Both the position numbers and the translations under genes were made by a program. Below the pieces are notes generated by a model, which saw only the letters and a list, made by a program, of their open reading frames with translations, did not search any database and was not told where the DNA came from. Shown here one piece after another: positions 62,491 through 64,000 of a stretch of DNA of 64,000 nucleotides (positions within the stretch are counted from its first letter, which is position 1; each line of letters opens with the position of its first letter). The stretch is from Clarkia xantiana subsp. parviflora (taxonomy: Eukaryota; Streptophyta; Magnoliopsida; Myrtales; Onagraceae), in NCBI GenBank assembly GCA_036873135.1, contig JAPTYO010000059.1, positions 6,627,066 through 6,691,065 on the forward strand. Reading direction: 5' to 3'.

Positions 62491-63890
62491 CCATATGCTT
62501 ACAGCTCCCACTCGCCGGAATGGGAGGGTGCCTGTTATGTATGTCGTCCAAATCTGCATCAACATTTCACTCCTTTGATCTCGCCCTTACTTCCGAATAT
62601 TTCATACGAGGTTTGCCGTGCGACCGGCGGACACGACGGGCATCATGCTACTCATCTTTTAGGAGTGTTGTAGCGCCCGCGGAACGTTGATTCCCTTTTC
62701 TCCAATCAACCTATTATAAACAAGATTTATATATAGTGTCGCGATGTATCCTAGGTCAACTGATAATTCTCCTTTTGCCTAGTTTCCACATAGGAACACT
62801 TCTCCAAGGCATCCGTACAAGTATTCACAACCTTCAACTAATAACCGGTTGGTGGCCACCTAGTGAATACAAGAGTCGGTCAATTATAGGTGAACTTGAA
62901 TATCCCTATCGCTCATATCCTTAGTCAAACCCAACCGGTTTCCAAAGACATGGTCACTGGGCCTTTTTGTCCTGCACTACGATCGTACGCCGGGAAACGA
63001 ACATTGAGCTTGACCTTAGATATGAGTTCCGAGTCCGTGAGGATACTTTGGGTGCCTCTTCATAAGGCTCGCGGGACTACGCTCGAGGTGAAGAATTTTG
63101 CGCCCGCTAGAATCACGAGGATTCTTATCTAGCACAACCGAGATGTGATCTCGTGGTTGAACGTGGCACGCGCAGTATGAAGCACGCGTCGATAGTTTAC
63201 CTGAAATTTTAAGTTGATAGGAATGGGAAATGTCAATCATGCTATCGCAGATTCTTATCTGCCCCAGAATGTAGATTAATGACGAACGAAGTTCATCACG
63301 ACGATTTGCAAAACGAAGATCATGTCGAGTTACTTCGAGACTAGATAATCATCCTGCGTAATCAGGTTTATCCCCCTGATTCTTAGCCAGCCTTGCTTGG
63401 TAGAGGCCTCCCTCCATCGCAAGACGACCGTACCTCTGTGACTAGGTAAGGCCCACATTTGACATAGTTTTGTCAGAGGATTGCGTCCTACTACGACTTA
63501 GTTTATAGACCGTAAATCTGATGTATTCAAACATATGACGTCGATAGATCATAAACTCAATTGCAATTATTTCGTTAAAAAAATGTAACTTTCAATTATC
63601 AAATTGTTATCACAGATACATGCAACTTTTAAACCCTAAGCAATCCAAGCAGTTTTACATGCTTTTCGAATATCTCCCTACGTAGTGGTTTAGTTAATGG
63701 GTTCGCAACCATGTTATCAGTGAACAAGTATTCCAAAGTGATTATATTGTCTTCTACCATAGATTTAGCATAAAAAATATTTCACAGCAATGTGTTTGGT
63801 CCTACTATGGTACTTCGGATTCTTTACTGCCGCAATGGCTGCCTTTCTGTCAAAGAACACCTTCACATGTTTACTCCAGACATCACCATA
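62491..63890 (-). mobile_element. Second copia copy: 3' untranslated region and end of RNase H
   Basis: The inverse of 56,040-57,377. At about 63,640-63,860 the minus strand encodes the same end of RNase H (KHI/VKYF...KSMVEDNI, ADPLTKP-like) as 56,060-56,216, with differences. The rest of the pol region is absent because the match ends near 63,890. Confidence 0.75.
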
Positions 63891-64000
63891 AACAGTGCTC
63901 TTAGGGTTTGTGTTTTAATACACGGTTTCAATCAAAACCCTAATGCCTGGTTTCGATTATGGGGATGGATTTCAGACTTGCATGTTTTGGGACTAGATTA
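63891..64000 (+). repeat. Plus-strand copia leader fragment at the window edge
   Basis: From about 63,945 the plus strand matches 51,440-51,500 (GGTTTCGATTATGGGGATGG, TTTTGGGACT), a leader piece of the same copia family but in the opposite direction to 62,491-63,890. The joint has TTAGGGTTT and AAACCCTAA about 30 bases apart as a short inverted repeat. It runs off the window. Confidence 0.5.

Overview
This window reads as nuclear DNA of a flowering plant, most likely a eudicot. It has GT-AG introns, AT-rich intergenic DNA, a telo-box/site II promoter, plant-only gene families (alpha-dioxygenase, TDY-class MAP kinase, EDR1-domain Raf-like kinase) and dense Ty3/gypsy and Ty1/copia LTR retrotransposons. 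Four complete protein genes could be rebuilt exon by exon with consistent phases. They are a RACK1-type WD40 scaffold (13.5-15.1 kb, +), an alpha-dioxygenase of the DOX2 type (21.2-24.3 kb, +), a group D MAP kinase of the MPK8/MPK15 type (24.9-28.9 kb, -) and an EDR1/SIS8-type Raf-like MAP3K (37.9-44.5 kb, +). A tRNA-Arg(UCU) gene lies at 44.8 kb on the minus strand.

Layout: 1-8.3 kb is retrotransposon debris: an LTR end carrying an exact 34-bp array of palindromes, a minus-strand LTR, and a plus-strand internal region with a 63-bp minisatellite and a decayed intron-containing gypsy-type ORF. 8.3-13.3 kb is AT-rich intergenic DNA with three Helitron-like 3' ends. RACK1 is followed by a deleted Ogre/Tat-like element (15,755-20,148, 5-bp target duplication GTATC) that keeps only one LTR, the primer site, an ORF1-like frame and a truncated second LTR. 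DOX2 and MPK8 are convergent. Upstream of MPK8 lies a minus-strand Ogre-like LTR (29.4-31.8 kb) interrupted by an approximately 1-kb TRIM-like element, then a second copy of the 63-bp-minisatellite family (32.4-36.1 kb). Introns of the MAP3K hold two MITE-like insertions. After the tRNA come a foldback element, an orphan aquaporin exon, and a nested set: an Ogre-like element (47.2-61.9 kb) containing a decayed copia element, followed by a second copia copy in the opposite orientation running off the window.

RACK1, MAPK and MAP3K proteins can act in the same signalling pathways, and alpha-dioxygenase makes defence oxylipins. The sequence gives no evidence that these neighbours are co-regulated, and physical proximity may be chance. 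No CRISPR, rRNA or organellar insertion was seen. The most unusual structures are the 34-bp palindrome array at 165-446, the TRIM nested in an LTR, and a repeated arrangement in which a splice donor inside the Ogre-like LTR and an acceptor beyond the primer site would remove the primer-binding site.
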